Below are positions 63,224 to 64,000 of a stretch of DNA of 64,000 nt, in pieces. How positions within the stretch are numbered: position 1 is the first letter of the stretch; every line of letters starts with the position of its first letter. Source of the DNA: Thermophilibacter immobilis (lineage in GTDB: Bacteria; Actinomycetota; Coriobacteriia; Coriobacteriales; Atopobiaceae); contig NZ_CP063767.1 in NCBI RefSeq assembly GCF_015277515.1, forward strand, positions 124,001 through 188,000, written 5' to 3'. A model generated the notes under the pieces. The model was not told where the DNA came from and did not search any database. It saw nothing but the letters and a program-made list of their open reading frames with translations. A program made the position numbers and the translations under genes.

Positions 63224-63955
63224 ATGAAGCCCACCAAGAAGGCAGCAGAGATGTGCGAACGCGAGCTGGCCGCCTACATCGACCAGTCGGTCCTCAAGCC
63301 CGAGTTCACCGTCGAGGAGATCAAGAAGTACAGCCAGGAAGGCATCGACTTCGGCTGCAAGACCATCTGTATCAACCCCTCCTCGCTGGATATCGTGGCT
63401 CCCATGGTCAAGGGGACCGTTACGGGCCTGTGCGTGGTGTGCGACTTCCCGTTTGGCCTGGCGACCACCGAGGCCAAGGCTCTTCTCGCCGAGAAATACT
63501 GCTCCGAGTACGAGATCGAGGACCTGGACATCGTGGCTAACTACGGACGGCTGCGCTCCGGCGACCTTGACTACGTGGTGAGCGACCTCGCCCCCACGGT
63601 CGAGGCCTGCCATGCCCACGGCGTCAACGTCAAGGTTATCATCGAGACCGACTCGCTCACCATCGACCAGGTGAAGCAGGGCACGCAGTGCGCCGTCAAG
63701 GCCGGGGCCGACTTCATCAAGAGCTCTACGGGCTTCCTCACGGGCCACGAGAACGTCGGTGCCACCAACGAGGTCGTCGCGGCCATGATCGAGGCCGGCG
63801 AGGGCAAGATCAAGATCAAGGGCTCCGGTGCCATTCGCACCCGCGAGCACTTCCTCGAGCTCATCGACAGGGGCATTGACCGCATGGGCGTGGGGTACGC
63901 TTCCACGCCCAAGGCTCTGGGCTGCACGCCCGAGGAGGCCAAGAAGCAGGCATAG
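63224..63955 (+). CDS. deoC: Deoxyribose-phosphate aldolase
   Basis: 243 residues, TIM barrel. Cleaves deoxyribose-5-P to glyceraldehyde-3-P and acetaldehyde. Schiff-base Lys166 in ADFIKSSTGF, DQSVLKPEFT at the N terminus, VVCDFPFG, KVIIETDSLT and KIKGSGAIRTREHFLELIDRGIDRMGVGYAS with the second active-site Lys (KIKGSG). ATG 63224 (ribosome site AGGAAGGG) chosen over an in-frame ATG at 63158 that lies in the operator region. Probably controlled by the divergent GntR regulator. Confidence 0.95.
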   Translation: MKPTKKAAEMCERELAAYIDQSVLKPEFTVEEIKKYSQEGIDFGCKTICINPSSLDIVAPMVKGTVTGLCVVCDFPFGLATTEAKALLAEKYCSEYEIEDLDIVANYGRLRSGDLDYVVSDLAPTVEACHAHGVNVKVIIETDSLTIDQVKQGTQCAVKAGADFIKSSTGFLTGHENVGATNEVVAAMIEAGEGKIKIKGSGAIRTREHFLELIDRGIDRMGVGYASTPKALGCTPEEAKKQA

Positions 63956-64000
63956 GGGTCGTGACTTTTGCCCTTTGAAGAAGGCAAAGCTGCCCTTGGT

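Noticed and set aside
63965-63989. Terminator after deoC
   Set aside because: TTTGCC and GGCAAA can pair over a 10-base loop, but the stem is short and the window ends before a U tract can be judged.

Overview
The window is a chromosomal segment of a high-GC actinobacterium of the class Coriobacteriia, most likely Atopobiaceae and Olsenella-like. This rests on the 16S rRNA sequence (two copies), the GC-rich codon usage and the gene content; the genus is an inference, not a database result. Most of the window is housekeeping, and most genes lie on the + strand.

Layout. 1-5724: end of a sirtuin gene, a folP-folK fusion, a degenerate biotin-ligase-like gene, coaX (minus strand), rpmE with a structured leader and an Ala/Lys-rich tail, and a one-span membrane protein (minus strand). 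5800-19662: prfA-prmC-tsaC-rpiB-glyA-upp, then a complete F-type ATP synthase operon (an atpI-like gene followed by atpB-E-F-H-A-G-D-C) and murA. 19729-22646: a DtxR-type regulator, galU and an unusual phosphohexomutase. 22650-33297: two almost identical rRNA operons (16S-23S-5S) in direct tandem, 50 bp apart. 33376-34852: an IS256-family element with terminal inverted repeats, a 9-bp target duplication and a frameshifted transposase. 35109-42972: a 988-residue BTAD-type regulator, secA, prfB and a YitT-family membrane protein.

42969-52885 is the main accessory region. A DeoR-type regulator is divergent, across a very AT-rich 448-bp region, from an ascorbate-type PTS (separate IIA, IIB and IIC). 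The PTS genes are followed by an HpcH/HpaI-type aldolase, a small membrane protein, a SIS-domain isomerase, a DapA/NanA-type aldolase, a KDPG-type aldolase, a short transaldolase and a split transketolase. The known ascorbate enzymes (UlaD-G) are absent. This looks like an uncharacterised pathway that imports and phosphorylates a sugar or sugar acid and cleaves it to pyruvate and triose or pentose phosphates.

53044-63955: ftsE-ftsX, rnr, a TPR-like gene, smpB, an FMN-barrel protein with a small rubredoxin, a DUF1275 membrane protein, ssrA (tmRNA), a patatin-like lipase, a GntR(HutC)-type regulator with a DUF218/YdcF-like gene, and divergently deoC with a near-palindromic operator candidate.

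The observations most worth a second look are the PTS/aldolase operon, the SPT tripeptide in RF2 (normally SPF) together with a strong preference for TAG stops, a phosphohexomutase with altered catalytic and phosphate-binding loops, and the indels concentrated in the second rRNA operon and the neighbouring transposase.
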